Under the pieces are notes generated by a model. The model did not search any database and was not told the DNA's origin. It saw only the letters and a list, made by a program, of their open reading frames with translations. This document shows, piece after piece, positions 1-9,170 of a stretch of DNA of 64,000 bases; within the stretch, counting starts at the first letter, position 1, and every line of letters starts with the position of its first letter. The stretch is from Rhizobium ecuadorense. GTDB lineage: Bacteria; Pseudomonadota; Alphaproteobacteria; Rhizobiales; Rhizobiaceae. Both the position numbers and the translations under genes were made by a program. The DNA lies in NCBI RefSeq assembly GCF_001187535.1, contig NZ_LFIO01001107.1, positions 1 through 64,000 of the forward strand, read 5' to 3'.

Positions 1-497
1 ACGTCAAGCCGCTGTGGTCGAAGTTTGGCACGGCGCTCGGCGTGGCGCTCGGCGGCCTCGACATGTGGACCAACACCCTGTTCGGCTTTTCTTTCTTCGG
101 CACGCTTGGTCACGGCAAGACCGATGCGCAAAGCCTGGAACCGGCTTCGCAGCACAAGCCGATCGCCTATCCGAAACCGGATGGCGTCTTGACCTTCGAC
201 CGTCTGTCCTCGGTGTTCCTATCGAACACCAATCACGAGGAGGACCAGCCGGTGCATCTCAAGGTCAAGGACATGGGCCTGCAGAAGCGTTCGGAGCACG
301 ATATTTATGCCGGCCCGTCGACCCGTTACTGTCCGGCCGGCGTCTACGAATGGGTGGAGAAGGACGGGCAGGACACCTTCGTCATCAACGCCCAGAACTG
401 CGTCCACTGCAAGACCTGCGACATCAAGGACCCCAACCAGAACATCAACTGGGTGCCGCCGCAGGGCGGCGAGGGGCCGGTCTATCCGAATATGTGA
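1..497 (+). CDS. Electron transfer flavoprotein-ubiquinone oxidoreductase, C-terminal part
   Basis: This is the last 164 codons of ETF-QO, the inner-membrane flavoprotein that passes electrons from reduced ETF (fatty-acid and amino-acid oxidation) to ubiquinone. The 5' end lies outside the window; the frame is open from base 3. The C-terminal ferredoxin-like 4Fe-4S domain is clear: a cysteine in CPAGVYEW followed by CVHCKTCDIKDP supplies the four cluster ligands. The chain ends GGEGPVYPNM, the usual family terminus. Start and FAD domain cannot be assessed. Identification is firm. Confidence 0.95.
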   Translation, partial: VKPLWSKFGTALGVALGGLDMWTNTLFGFSFFGTLGHGKTDAQSLEPASQHKPIAYPKPDGVLTFDRLSSVFLSNTNHEEDQPVHLKVKDMGLQKRSEHDIYAGPSTRYCPAGVYEWVEKDGQDTFVINAQNCVHCKTCDIKDPNQNINWVPPQGGEGPVYPNM

Positions 498-502
498 GGC
501 GG

Positions 503-1162
503 ATGAGCGTTCGCCATCTCAAATCTGCGGCGGTTTCCTTGCTCCCCTTTCTTCGAACGGGAGAGTTCGGGCCGCTCACGCGTGGCATGACGATGCGCGA
601 AGTCTCGGAATTGCTGGGGCCGCCCGACTGGTGGATGGATGGCGGAAGCGAGGCGCCCGTGCCTCGGCTCTGGGGCTACCGGCCCTTTCTCGAAATTCTC
701 TTCGACCCGGAGCCGCCCTATCTGCTGCGGACTATCAAGGTGTCGCGGCTCCCACCGCCGGATAAGAAATATATCCACATTGCATGCCTGCGCGTCGCAA
801 CCGATGGCATCCACGATCAAATGCGTCTCTCGGATTTCTTGCGCAGGGACATCTGGGGTCGGGGTGATGCTGTCGTCGGCAGTTGCGCCGGTTGGAATCC
901 TGTTATCGACATTTGTACCGGGAATACCCGGCTGGTCTGGTCTGCGTCTGTAGAGAGCGAAGAAATCCTGGCTCGGCAAAGCGAAGGCGGTCTTTCGAAA
1001 GCGGCTTACATGGCCCGGCGCGACCAGCTCTCCGATGGATTCTTTGGTATCTATTCCGCTGTTTCTCCAGAACTCGATCGTACGCCACAAGACACATGGG
1101 AAAACTTTTCCGCTGATCAGTACCTTGTGCTGGTGGGCGATATTGAAAATATTACGAAATAA
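503..1162 (+). CDS. Hypothetical protein, 219 aa
   Basis: The ATG at 503 lies six bases after the ETF-QO stop and heads a 219-codon frame that also runs open upstream through the ETF-QO gene, so the start is a choice based on position. I do not recognise a function. Residues about 25-70 have the pattern RGMTMREVSELLGPPDWW followed by LWGYRPFLEILFDPEPP, which resembles short bacterial proteins that sense or pair with a partner (G-x-T/S-xx-E-V-xx-LLG-P, then W-x-Y-G-x-L-E-I-x-F). No signal peptide or membrane segment is visible. The last third is less GC-rich than its neighbours, which hints at a recently acquired or weakly constrained gene. Confidence 0.6.
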   Translation: MSVRHLKSAAVSLLPFLRTGEFGPLTRGMTMREVSELLGPPDWWMDGGSEAPVPRLWGYRPFLEILFDPEPPYLLRTIKVSRLPPPDKKYIHIACLRVATDGIHDQMRLSDFLRRDIWGRGDAVVGSCAGWNPVIDICTGNTRLVWSASVESEEILARQSEGGLSKAAYMARRDQLSDGFFGIYSAVSPELDRTPQDTWENFSADQYLVLVGDIENITK

Positions 1163-1280
1163 CGGTCAGCCTATACACGATAACGCTTTCGTTATCTCCG
1201 TCTGCCGCGCCCCTTTAGCGTTTCATTAACCATAATCTCCTTAGCTTGCGACATCATGTTGACGCACTAAGGACACATTC

Positions 1281-1895
1281 ATGACGATCTCTCGCCGGGG
1301 CTTTCTGATCGCTCTGCCGCTGTTTGTCGCCGGCTGCTCTTCGACCGGCCTGAACAGCCAGACGAACTACGCCGCACTTCCGGATGAGAAATTTCCGCTG
1401 AAGCAGGTGCCGATCGACAAGATCAAGCCGGAGCTCCGCCGCCAGGAAGTGGCCTATGAAACCACCCATTCAGCCGGCACGGTGATCGTCGATACACCGG
1501 CGCGCCGCGCCTACTATATCCTCGGCGACGGCAGGGCGGTGCGTTACGGCGTCGGCGTCGGCCGCGAGGGACTGGCCTTTGCCGGTGATGCTTATATCGG
1601 CCGCAAGGCGGAGTGGCCGAGCTGGACGCCCACCGAAAATATGCAGCGCCGCGAAGAGCGCTATCGCAAGCTTGCCGGCGGCATGCCGGGCGGCCCGAAC
1701 AACCCGCTCGGCGCGCGCGCCATGTATCTCTATCGCGGCGGCGGCGATACGCATTTCCGCATTCACGGCACCAACCAGCCGCAATCGATCGGTCTTGCCA
1801 TGTCGAGCGGCTGCATCCGCATGATGAACCACGACGTGATCGATCTCTACAGTCGCGTCGAAGTCGGCGCCAGGGTCGTCGTCATCCAGGCTTGA
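1281..1895 (+). CDS. L,D-transpeptidase (ErfK/YbiS/YcfS/YnhG family) lipoprotein
   Basis: A 204-residue YkuD-type L,D-transpeptidase that would make 3-3 cross-links in peptidoglycan or tether envelope proteins in the periplasm. The N-terminus has a Tat-like double arginine (SRRGFLIALPLFVAGC) running straight into a lipobox ending in Cys19, so it is probably a lipoprotein. The catalytic region is near the C-terminus: RIHGTNQPQSIG, then SSGCIRM, giving the conserved His and the nucleophilic Cys of the SxGCIRM signature. Family length is typical for the short rhizobial forms. It is transcribed alone; a strong hairpin terminator follows. Confidence 0.93.
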   Translation: MTISRRGFLIALPLFVAGCSSTGLNSQTNYAALPDEKFPLKQVPIDKIKPELRRQEVAYETTHSAGTVIVDTPARRAYYILGDGRAVRYGVGVGREGLAFAGDAYIGRKAEWPSWTPTENMQRREERYRKLAGGMPGGPNNPLGARAMYLYRGGGDTHFRIHGTNQPQSIGLAMSSGCIRMMNHDVIDLYSRVEVGARVVVIQA

Positions 1896-1918
1896 GCTGG
1901 TAAATCACCTTCATTGAA

Positions 1919-1951
1919 AAAGCCGCCGCAGCGATGGCTGACGGCGGCTTT
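1919..1951. terminator. Hairpin terminator between convergent genes
   Basis: A perfect 10 bp stem (AAAGCCGCCG / CGGCGGCTTT) encloses a 13-base loop and ends in T residues. It lies between the convergent L,D-transpeptidase and EamA genes and can serve both directions. Confidence 0.8.
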
Positions 1952-1977
1952 CGGCTTTTGTCGGCCCCGGCTGGCGG

Positions 1978-2883
1978 TCAGCGGCGCTGCGCGGCGATCC
2001 CGGTGGAGAGCGCAACGCCGATGCCGGTAATCACGGCGGCGCTGATTTCCGTCAGGCCGACCGCCTCGCCAAGCAGCAAGCCGCCGCCGAGCGTCGCCAG
2101 TACCGGCGTCAGCGCCGTGAAGGCGGCGGCCTGCGTCCCGCCGAGGGTTCTGACGGCGGTGCCGTAGGCGACCATGGCGACGAGGCCGGAAAGAATGCCC
2201 TGGCTCAGCACCTGCAGGCCGATTTCCGGAAGAGGCGCCTGCGGCAGCGAGATGCCGAAGATGAGGGCAAGCGCGCCCATGATCAGGAAGGACCAGACGG
2301 CAATCAGCGCGCTCGCCTGCACGGCCGTCAGGCCGGAGCGGCGGAAGGCATGTGTATAGCTCGCCCACAGAACGGCGCCGGCCGGCAGCAGCAGGAAGCT
2401 CGTCCATGGCAGCGAAGCGTCCGCAAGGCTGTGGGTGAGCAGGATCAGCACGCCGGCGACGATCGCGACGAGCCCGGCGATGCGGGTGGTATCAGGTCTT
2501 TCGCCAAACAGCGTAATGCCGATCAGCGCCGCGGCGAGCGGCATCGAGCCGCCCAGCAGAATGCCGGAGGAGGCCGCCGGCGTCGAATGGATTGCCAGCG
2601 TGGTCAGCAGGAAGAAGGCGGCACCCGAACCGGACACCATGATCGCCAGCAGATGCAGCGGCACGGTCTTCGGCAGCAATCCGGTCTTCAGCCAGACCGG
2701 CGAAAGCACCAGCGCCGGAATGCCGAAGCGGATCAGCCCGATATCGATCGAGCCGAGCGGCGTTGCGGCGCTGTGGCGGGTAACAAGAAACCATGTCGCC
2801 CAGATCAGCACGGTCACGGTGCCGCCGGTATAACCCAGTGCCTGCGATGGCGACTTGTCGTTGGTAAATGCAATGGTGCTCAT
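1978..2883 (-). CDS. EamA/DMT-family transporter
   Basis: A 301-residue inner-membrane protein with the internal duplication of the drug/metabolite transporter superfamily: about ten hydrophobic segments in two EamA repeats (approximately residues 18-145 and 160-292). The second repeat contains the typical AAAFTALTPVLATLGGGLLLGE stretch, cited here as positions about 255-276. Such proteins export amino acids, metabolites or drugs by proton exchange; the substrate cannot be read from sequence. It is divergent from an Lrp/AsnC-family regulator 143 bp away, the usual arrangement for a metabolite exporter controlled by an amino-acid-sensing regulator. Confidence 0.88.
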   Translation of the reverse strand: MSTIAFTNDKSPSQALGYTGGTVTVLIWATWFLVTRHSAATPLGSIDIGLIRFGIPALVLSPVWLKTGLLPKTVPLHLLAIMVSGSGAAFFLLTTLAIHSTPAASSGILLGGSMPLAAALIGITLFGERPDTTRIAGLVAIVAGVLILLTHSLADASLPWTSFLLLPAGAVLWASYTHAFRRSGLTAVQASALIAVWSFLIMGALALIFGISLPQAPLPEIGLQVLSQGILSGLVAMVAYGTAVRTLGGTQAAAFTALTPVLATLGGGLLLGEAVGLTEISAAVITGIGVALSTGIAAQRR

Positions 2884-3026
2884 CGTCCTGTCCCTTCCTT
2901 CATCCGGAGCCTTCCGGTCGAGGAAAAGATTAGATCAGGAGGGCAGGGCATGTCCTTGCTATCTCTGGCTCAGAAATCATGCTATGCGCAATCTTCTGCC
3001 AATTGATGCCGACAGGAATCGCGAAA

Positions 3027-3500
3027 ATGCCAAATCTCGATAAATTCGATATTGCCATCCTGAAGTGCCTGCAGGAGGATGCGCGGGCCACCAATGTCGA
3101 AATCGCCGAGAAGGTGAACCTCTCGCCGTCGCCCTGCCTGCGCCGCATCCGCAATCTCGAACGCTCCGGCATCATCCGCGGTTACACCGCCGATATCGAC
3201 CGCAAGGAAGTCGGTCTCGGCCTGACCGTCTTCGTCGAACTCAAGGTCGTCCATCACAGCCGCGAGAATTCCGAGGTGCAGCAGAAGGCGCTGCTCGCCA
3301 TCCCCGAGATCGTCTCCTGTTTTCTGATTTCGGGCACCGCCGATTTCCTCGCCGAAGTGGTGGTGGAGGACCTCGCCGCCTATGAACGGCTTCTGACCGA
3401 AACGCTGTTGACCCTGCCGAATGTTAGCGACATCCGCTCCAACTTCGCCATCCGCAGCATCAAGACGCATGGGCCGCTGAAGCTGCCCGAGGGAAGATGA
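3027..3500 (+). CDS. Lrp/AsnC family transcriptional regulator
   Basis: A 157-residue DNA-binding regulator. Residues 1-60 form the AsnC-type helix-turn-helix (LDKFDIAILKCLQEDARATN, then NLSPSPCLRRIRNLERSGII), followed by the RAM/AsnC ligand-binding and oligomerisation domain (VFVELKV to the C-terminus). An ATG exists 16 codons upstream, but the start at 3027 begins directly at the conserved LDxxDxxIL region and has AGGA about nine bases upstream. It probably controls the divergent EamA exporter in response to an amino acid; that link is inferred from position only. Confidence 0.9.
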   Translation: MPNLDKFDIAILKCLQEDARATNVEIAEKVNLSPSPCLRRIRNLERSGIIRGYTADIDRKEVGLGLTVFVELKVVHHSRENSEVQQKALLAIPEIVSCFLISGTADFLAEVVVEDLAAYERLLTETLLTLPNVSDIRSNFAIRSIKTHGPLKLPEGR

Positions 3501-3556
3501 TTTCTCGGCCCCGGTGCCCGGAGCCGCCCCCTCGCTTGCCTCTCGCAGGGCACGTC

Positions 3557-3584
3557 CCCTCTCCCCGTCAGAACGGGGAGAGGG
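3557..3584. repeat. GC-rich rhizobial-type palindrome
   Basis: A perfect 12 bp inverted repeat (CCCTCTCCCCGT / ACGGGGAGAGGG) with a four-base loop, followed by GTTAGGGTGAGGGGC. It sits between the convergent Lrp and mgtE genes. The sequence matches the look of abundant extragenic palindromes of rhizobia and may also end transcription, although no T-run follows. Confidence 0.6.
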
Positions 3585-3609
3585 TTAGGGTGAGGGGCAG
3601 CTTTTTGCC

Positions 3610-4983
3610 CTACAGCAGCGTCCCGCTGAGGATCAGCAGCGCCACCGAGAAGTAGATGACGAGCCCGGTGACGTCGACCAGCGTGGCGACGAAGGGGGCC
3701 GAGGCGCTGGCCGGATCGAGCCGGAGCTTCTGCAGCAGGAACGGCAGCATCGAGCCGCAGATCGAGCCGAAGGTGACGATCCCGATCAGAGCGGCAAACA
3801 CCGTGACGGCGACCATCTGCCAATGCGGGCCGTAGTCGTAGAGCCCGGCCGTCTGCCAGAAGACGATGCGGATGAAGCCGACGAGGCCGAGGATCGCGCC
3901 GAGCACAATGCCTGTGGGAAGTTCGCGCAACAGCACCTTCCACCAGTCCGACAGCTTCAGCTCGCCGAGCGCCAGGGCCCGGATGATCAGCGACGTCGCC
4001 TGCGAACCGGAATTGCCGCCCGAGCTCATGATCAGCGGGATGAACAGCGTCAGCACCACGGCCTTTTCCAGCTCGCCTTCGAAATGCTGCATGGCGCTTG
4101 CCGTCAGCATCTCGCCGAGGAAGAGGGCGGCGAGCCAGCCGGCGCGCTTGCGGATCATGCCGGCAAAGCCGATCTTCATATAGGGCTGGCCGAGCGCCTC
4201 CATGCCGCCGAACCTCTGGGCGGCTTCCGTCGTGTCGGAGATCATCGTGTCGATCACGTCGTCGACGGTGACGATGCCGAGCACCTGCCCATGTTCGTCG
4301 GTGACCGGCAGGGCGAGCAGGTCGTGCTTGCGGATCAGCCGGGCGACATCCTCCTGCTTCATCAGCGGATCGGCCGAAACCGGCGTGCCCTTCTGCGCCA
4401 CCGAGAGGATGGAAGCCTCCGGCTCGCCGGTGATGAGGCGGCGCAGCGTCACCACATGCATGAGGGCATGGCTGACCTCGTCGAGCACATAGATGGCGTA
4501 GACGGTCTCGCGCGAGCGTTCGACCTGGCGCACATGGTCGAGTGTCTGGGCAACCGTCCAGCTGTCGGGCACGCTGACGAACTCCGTCGTCATGATGCCG
4601 CCGGCGGTGCGCGGCGGATAGCCCATCAGGTGCTGGATCGCGATGCGCACCGGCTCGTCGAGGCTGGAAAACAGCCGGGCCCGGGTCTCGCCGTCGAGTT
4701 CGAGCAGCACGTCGGCGACACGGTCGTTGGACATGCCGTGCAGCAGCCGTGCGGCATCCTCGGCACTGATCAGCGCCAGGATCTGCGCGGCGTTGCGCAG
4801 CTCCGGCCGGTCGAGGATGTTGACGGCATAGTCGAGCGGCATGCCTGACAGCACGCGGCCGGCATCCTGGATGGTCAGCGCGTTCAACGCATCGACGCGT
4901 TCGGCGATCGTTGCGCCGCGGCTGTTGTTGATGAAGGCACGGGCGGCATGGCCTGCCCGAAGAGGGAAGCGATTGATATTCAT
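3610..4983 (-). CDS. mgtE: Magnesium transporter MgtE
   Basis: A 457-residue Mg2+ channel of the inner membrane. Order: N-terminal superhelical MgtE_N domain (about 20-125), two CBS domains (about 130-250; VPVSADPL and LGIVTVDDVIDTM mark them) and five transmembrane helices (about 280-457). The pore signature PLIMSSGGNSGSQATSLIIR is intact. CBS and N domains close the channel at high cytosolic Mg2+. The start at 4983 fits the family length. The 260 bp upstream contain several hairpins and may be a regulatory leader. Confidence 0.95.
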   Translation of the reverse strand: MNINRFPLRAGHAARAFINNSRGATIAERVDALNALTIQDAGRVLSGMPLDYAVNILDRPELRNAAQILALISAEDAARLLHGMSNDRVADVLLELDGETRARLFSSLDEPVRIAIQHLMGYPPRTAGGIMTTEFVSVPDSWTVAQTLDHVRQVERSRETVYAIYVLDEVSHALMHVVTLRRLITGEPEASILSVAQKGTPVSADPLMKQEDVARLIRKHDLLALPVTDEHGQVLGIVTVDDVIDTMISDTTEAAQRFGGMEALGQPYMKIGFAGMIRKRAGWLAALFLGEMLTASAMQHFEGELEKAVVLTLFIPLIMSSGGNSGSQATSLIIRALALGELKLSDWWKVLLRELPTGIVLGAILGLVGFIRIVFWQTAGLYDYGPHWQMVAVTVFAALIGIVTFGSICGSMLPFLLQKLRLDPASASAPFVATLVDVTGLVIYFSVALLILSGTLL

Positions 4984-5246
4984 TTGAGGCTCGCCTTTCC
5001 GTCGATCCGCCGTAGCGTCCCGAACGGGCGAGCCGACAGGAGTCGGTCAGCGCACGAGGGCCGCGTACGGCAAGGGCAATCGACTGCTACTGTCGCTTGG
5101 CATCGTTAAGATGGCTCCGTTGAAATCCGTGGAAGACGAGTGCCGTCCACGTGAATGCTAGGTGGTCCCGCACGAAAAAAAAGTCAAGCGGGGTAAATGC
5201 TTAACGCCAGAATGTCGCACCCCCGCGCATTGCGGGTGGAGATGCT
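4984..5246 (-). promoter_or_regulatory. mgtE upstream region with several hairpins
   Basis: This 263 bp non-coding stretch precedes mgtE. Read on the minus strand it contains a CGTGGA...TCCACG arm pair (5128-5133 with 5146-5151), a CCGAC/GTCGG hairpin (5033-5037 with 5042-5046) and a CCCG/CGGG hairpin (5019-5028) just before the start codon. This could be an untranslated leader, but I do not recognise an M-box or another named riboswitch. A poly-A run lies at about 5175-5182. Confidence 0.25.
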
Positions 5247-6473
5247 TTACGCGGCCTGCGTGCTCCGGCTGCGGCGCTCCAGCCGCACGGAGGCTGCGAA
5301 GACAAAGAGGCCGAGGAAAGACAGTGCCGCGCCGACATAACCGGTCGCCGCAAAACCGTAGCCCCAGGCGATGACGAGACCGCCAAGCCAGGCGCCGATC
5401 GCATTGGCGATGTTGAAGGCGGAATGGTTGGAAGCGGCCGCAAGCGTCTGTGCATCGGCGGCGACATCCATCAGCCGCGTCTGCAGCGCCGGGCCGGCGG
5501 CAAAACCGCAGCCGACCAGGAAGACCGAGAGGCCGAGCATATAGGGATTGGCGGCGGTCAGCGAGAAGGTGGTCAGCACGGCGATATTATAGACGAGCGA
5601 GCCGCCGATCGTGCCGAGCAGCGATTTGTCGGCGAGCCACGAACCGATGAAATTGCCGGCATTCATGCCGACGCCGAAAAGCACCAGCATGACCGGAACG
5701 GCCGTTTCCGGCAGCATCGCCACTTGAGTGGTCGTCGAGGCGATATAGCTGAACATCGCAAACATGCCGCCATAGCCGACGGCGGCGATGCCGAGCGTCA
5801 GCCACACCTGCGGCCGGCGGAAGGCGCCGAGTTCGCGCAGGAAGCTTGCCCCTTCGGAAACCTTGTCCTTGGGAACGTAGAACCAGATCAGCGCCACCGT
5901 CAGCAGGCCGACGATGCCGACCGACCAGAACGCCACCTGCCAGTCGAGCGACTGGCCGAAGAATGTCGTCAGCGGCGTGCCGAGAAGAGTCGCGACGGTG
6001 AGGCCGAGCATGACGCGGCCGACGGCACGGGCGCGGCGGTGTATCGGCACCATCGAGGCGGCGACCAGGGCGGCGACGCCGAAATAGGCGCCGTGCGGCA
6101 GTCCGGTAACGAAGCGCAGGACGGTGAAGGATTCGAAGGTCGGCGCCATGGCGCTTGATATATTTCCGACGGCAAAGACCAGCATCAGTGTCAGGAGCAG
6201 CGTGCGGCGCGCCATCTTGGCGGCGAGCACGGCAATGACGGGCGCCCCCACGACGACGCCGAGCGCATAGGCGCTGATCACATAGCCGGCCTGCGGCGTC
6301 GTCACCGAGAAAGTGTCGGCGACATTCGGCAATAGTCCCATGATCGCGAATTCACCGGTGCCGATACCGAAGCCGCCGCAGGCGAGCGCCAGTTGGACCA
6401 GCGCCACTGTCGTTGCCGACGGCAGCCCTTCATCCTGGCTACCGATGGAATCATTGATGGCGATCTCACTCAT
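5247..6473 (-). CDS. MFS transporter (DHA1-type efflux, sugar/drug exporter)
   Basis: A 408-residue major facilitator protein with about twelve membrane segments. The frame continues 48 codons upstream, but the ATG at 6473 is chosen because GAGGAG lies just before it and the family N-terminus starts near ALVQLALACGG. The first half carries MFS features: GYVISAYALGVVVGAP (motif near TM2) and the loop 2-3 basic stretch AAKMARRTLLL, then GLPHGAYFG, a pattern common in AraJ/YdhP-like arabinose or drug exporters. Substrate unknown. It is convergent with nothing and faces the lipid-kinase gene across a 300 bp divergent promoter region. Confidence 0.9.
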   Translation of the reverse strand: MSEIAINDSIGSQDEGLPSATTVALVQLALACGGFGIGTGEFAIMGLLPNVADTFSVTTPQAGYVISAYALGVVVGAPVIAVLAAKMARRTLLLTLMLVFAVGNISSAMAPTFESFTVLRFVTGLPHGAYFGVAALVAASMVPIHRRARAVGRVMLGLTVATLLGTPLTTFFGQSLDWQVAFWSVGIVGLLTVALIWFYVPKDKVSEGASFLRELGAFRRPQVWLTLGIAAVGYGGMFAMFSYIASTTTQVAMLPETAVPVMLVLFGVGMNAGNFIGSWLADKSLLGTIGGSLVYNIAVLTTFSLTAANPYMLGLSVFLVGCGFAAGPALQTRLMDVAADAQTLAAASNHSAFNIANAIGAWLGGLVIAWGYGFAATGYVGAALSFLGLFVFAASVRLERRSRSTQAA

Positions 6474-6773
6474 GAGAGCTCCTCGAGACGGTTTTCTGCT
6501 TGGCAATGGCCTGCGGCGCAAGCGCGGCCGCGAGGCGATCGTGGATATGGCGGGAGGTGGAGACGATCTCTCCGATATGTGATCTATCCCTGATGTACCA
6601 TCGGGCGTCGAGTGCATTTTTCGCAGTGCAGCGTCCTGCTATGTGCATATGTCCGTTGCAATATTTGCATTTCTGATATTCTGGCGGAAAGGTGGATGCG
6701 CTTGAAATCGCCAATGCCGCAACCATCTCAGGGCAAAGGCAGGAGCATTTCCGCGCCAAGGACGGGAGCCCTC
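6474..6773. promoter_or_regulatory. Divergent promoter region, MFS exporter / lipid kinase
   Basis: A 300 bp interval without a convincing gene. It becomes AT-rich near 6600-6690 and contains a short palindrome TGCAATATTTGCA at 6657-6669 plus repeated TGCA motifs, which could be an operator. No sigma-70 promoter can be asserted. Confidence 0.3.
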
Positions 6774-7718
6774 ATGAAGCTTGTAGGCTTTTTCAATCGC
6801 GACGGCGGCACCTTCAGGACCACCGACATGCTGGCCTACGAAAAGAGGGCGGAGGAGGCATTCCGCGAAGCAGGGCACGATTTCGACGCCATCGTCTTCT
6901 CCGGCAAGGAGATCATTCCCGCCATGGAGCGGGCGGCCAAGCGCGACGATATCGACGGCATCGTCGCCGGCGGCGGCGACGGCACGATTTCGGCGGCGGC
7001 ATCGATCGCCTGGAAAAACGGCATTGCCCTTGGTGTCGTGCCGGCCGGCACGATGAACCTCTTTGCCCGCTCGCTGCGCGTGCCGCTCGATATCTGGCAG
7101 GCGCTCGATGTGCTTGCATCAGGCGAGATCGATAATGTCGATATCGCCAGCGCCAACGGCCGGCCCTTCATCCACCAGTTTTCCGCCGGCCTGCATGCCC
7201 GCATGGTGCGTTACCGCAACGCCTACAGCTATCGCTCCAGGCTAGGCAAAATCCGGGCGAGCACAAAGGCAGCCCTGGGCGTCATCTTCAACCCGCCGGA
7301 ATTCGAGGTCGAATTCGAAGCGGCCGGCATGCGCGAGCGCCGCCGGGTGTCGGCAATCTCCGTCTCCAACAATCCCTTCGGCGAGAACGCGCTGCTATAC
7401 GCCGACAATCTGACAAGCGGCGAACTCGGCTTCTATACGGCAAATCCGCTGAAACCCGTCGGCGTCGCCCGCCTCGCCATCGACATGCTGCGCGGCAAGG
7501 TCCGCGAAAATGCCGATGTCATGGTGATGCACCCGGCCGAGGTGCACCTGCATTTCCCGAAACTGCGCTCCAAGGCCAATTGTGTGATGGATGGCGAGCT
7601 GTTGCCGCTCCAGCGCGACGTCTCGATCCGGCTGCATCCGGGCGAATTGAAGGTTCTCGTCAAGCAGGGTCTCGCCGCTCAGGTCGATGCGGCCGAACGA
7701 CGCGAGCCGGCTGCGTAA
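6774..7718 (+). CDS. Diacylglycerol-kinase-family lipid kinase
   Basis: A 314-residue protein of the DAGK catalytic family (YegS/BmrU type), expected to phosphorylate a lipid such as diacylglycerol or to act on a sphingoid-like substrate at the membrane. The nucleotide-binding motif VAGGGDGTISAAASI lies at about residues 63-77 and PAGTMNLFARSL at about 87-98; both are intact. The long frame opens at 6612, but the ATG at 6774 has GGGAG six bases upstream and starts at the conserved KLVGFFN strand. Transcribed alone; it converges with the glutamine-synthetase-like gene 19 bp away. Confidence 0.88.
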   Translation: MKLVGFFNRDGGTFRTTDMLAYEKRAEEAFREAGHDFDAIVFSGKEIIPAMERAAKRDDIDGIVAGGGDGTISAAASIAWKNGIALGVVPAGTMNLFARSLRVPLDIWQALDVLASGEIDNVDIASANGRPFIHQFSAGLHARMVRYRNAYSYRSRLGKIRASTKAALGVIFNPPEFEVEFEAAGMRERRRVSAISVSNNPFGENALLYADNLTSGELGFYTANPLKPVGVARLAIDMLRGKVRENADVMVMHPAEVHLHFPKLRSKANCVMDGELLPLQRDVSIRLHPGELKVLVKQGLAAQVDAAERREPAA

Positions 7719-7737
7719 GTCGGCTGCGGCATAAGCT

Positions 7738-9090
7738 TCAGAGCCGCGGCAGATAAGTGCGGTAGTCGAAATCTGAAACCGCGCGCAGATGCGCCAGCGC
7801 TTCCTTGCGCTTGGTGTCGCCATAAAGCGCCTGGTAGCGTGCGCCGAAGATATCGGCGATGAAGGGTGAGGCGCGGAAGGTCTCGACGGCGCTGAGGAAA
7901 TCATGTGTCAGCCGCGCCGTATTCGCAGGCGTAAACGAGGGCGTCGTTTCTTCGCCGGGGTCGAGTTCGCCGTCGAGGCCGAGGAGCATGCCGCCGAGGA
8001 TCGCCGCGAGCAACAGGTAGGGATTGGCATCGGCGCCGGCGACGCGGTGCTCGATGCGGGCGGCCGGCCCGTCCTTATCGGGTATGCGGATCGCCGTGCC
8101 GCGATGGCCGCTGCCCCAGGTCAGATCGACTGGTGCGAACGAGCCCGGCTGGAAGCGGCGGTAGGAATTGGCGAAGGGGGCAAAGACCAACTGCGCTTCC
8201 CGCATGCTGTCGAGCAGGCCTGCCGTGACCGATTTCAACAGCGTCGGCGCGCCGCCTTTGGCATCTAGGATGTTGCGGCCTTGGGCGTCGATGATGCTCG
8301 CATGCACATGCAGGCCGGAACCGGCATGATCGGAATAGGGTTTTGCCATGCAGGTCGATTTCAGCCCGTGGCGGCGCGCCGCCTGCTCGGCGATGCGCTT
8401 GAGGTAGAGGCAATCGTCGGCGGCGGCCAGCGCATCGGGTCGGTGCATGAGATTGACTTCGAACTGGCCCGGGCCGAACTCCGCCGTCGTCGCATCCGCC
8501 GGCAGTCCTTGCGCCTTCGCATAGGTCCTCAGCGTCCCGAGATAGCCGTCGAGCGCATCGACGGCGCTCATGTCATAGAGCTGAAAACCGTTCGGTTCGC
8601 CGCGATAGGTAAGGCTTTCCGGCGGGGAGGGGCGGCCGGTTTCGCGCCAGTCGCCCGACATCACGTAGAATTCCAGCTCGGTGGCCACCACTGGCGTCAG
8701 GCCGAGTACCGCATAGCGCTCCACCACCGATGCGAGGATGGCGCGCGGATCCATGAAGCTCGGGCTGCCGTCGAATTCATGCATGGTGGCAAGCACCTGC
8801 ATCGAGCCCTCCGGCGCCCAGGGCATCGGCGCCAGGCTGCGCCGGTCGGGGATGACCTTGCCATCAGGATCGCCGATCGTCAGCGACAGGCCGGTAATGT
8901 CGTCATTGTCGTCGCCCCAGATGTCAAGCGACTGCGTCGATGTCGGCAGGCGGATGTCGCCGGCCCAGATCTTGTCTTCTGCGCCTGAAGGAAGCTGCTT
9001 GCCGCGCAGCTCGCCGTTCATGCCGACGATCAGGATTTCGAAACGCGGGTCGCCGCCCTCGGCCTTGCCGTCCATCCTGTCGCTCGCCAT
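7738..9090 (-). CDS. Glutamine-synthetase-like ligase, probably gamma-glutamylputrescine synthetase type
   Basis: A 450-residue member of the glutamine synthetase superfamily, smaller in regulation and with a divergent N-domain. The catalytic domain is clear: ATELEFYV (metal-binding Glu), AEFGPGQFEVN, KPYSDHAGSGLHVHAS (ammonia/metal site), then GHRGTAIRIP and ARIEHRVAGADANPYLLLAA. These belong to the PuuA-like subgroup that glutamylates polyamines or amines with ATP. The divergent class III aminotransferase next door supports putrescine or related amine catabolism; the exact amine is unknown. The start at 9090 is chosen from protein alignment memory; a longer ATG exists at 9150. Confidence 0.85.
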   Translation of the reverse strand: MASDRMDGKAEGGDPRFEILIVGMNGELRGKQLPSGAEDKIWAGDIRLPTSTQSLDIWGDDNDDITGLSLTIGDPDGKVIPDRRSLAPMPWAPEGSMQVLATMHEFDGSPSFMDPRAILASVVERYAVLGLTPVVATELEFYVMSGDWRETGRPSPPESLTYRGEPNGFQLYDMSAVDALDGYLGTLRTYAKAQGLPADATTAEFGPGQFEVNLMHRPDALAAADDCLYLKRIAEQAARRHGLKSTCMAKPYSDHAGSGLHVHASIIDAQGRNILDAKGGAPTLLKSVTAGLLDSMREAQLVFAPFANSYRRFQPGSFAPVDLTWGSGHRGTAIRIPDKDGPAARIEHRVAGADANPYLLLAAILGGMLLGLDGELDPGEETTPSFTPANTARLTHDFLSAVETFRASPFIADIFGARYQALYGDTKRKEALAHLRAVSDFDYRTYLPRL

Positions 9091-9170
9091 GACCTTGAAA
9101 ATCCTCCGGGACAAGGCCAAGCTCCTATCCCATCGATAGCAGCCTTTCAATCCGCGAGGGTCCTCACCTT

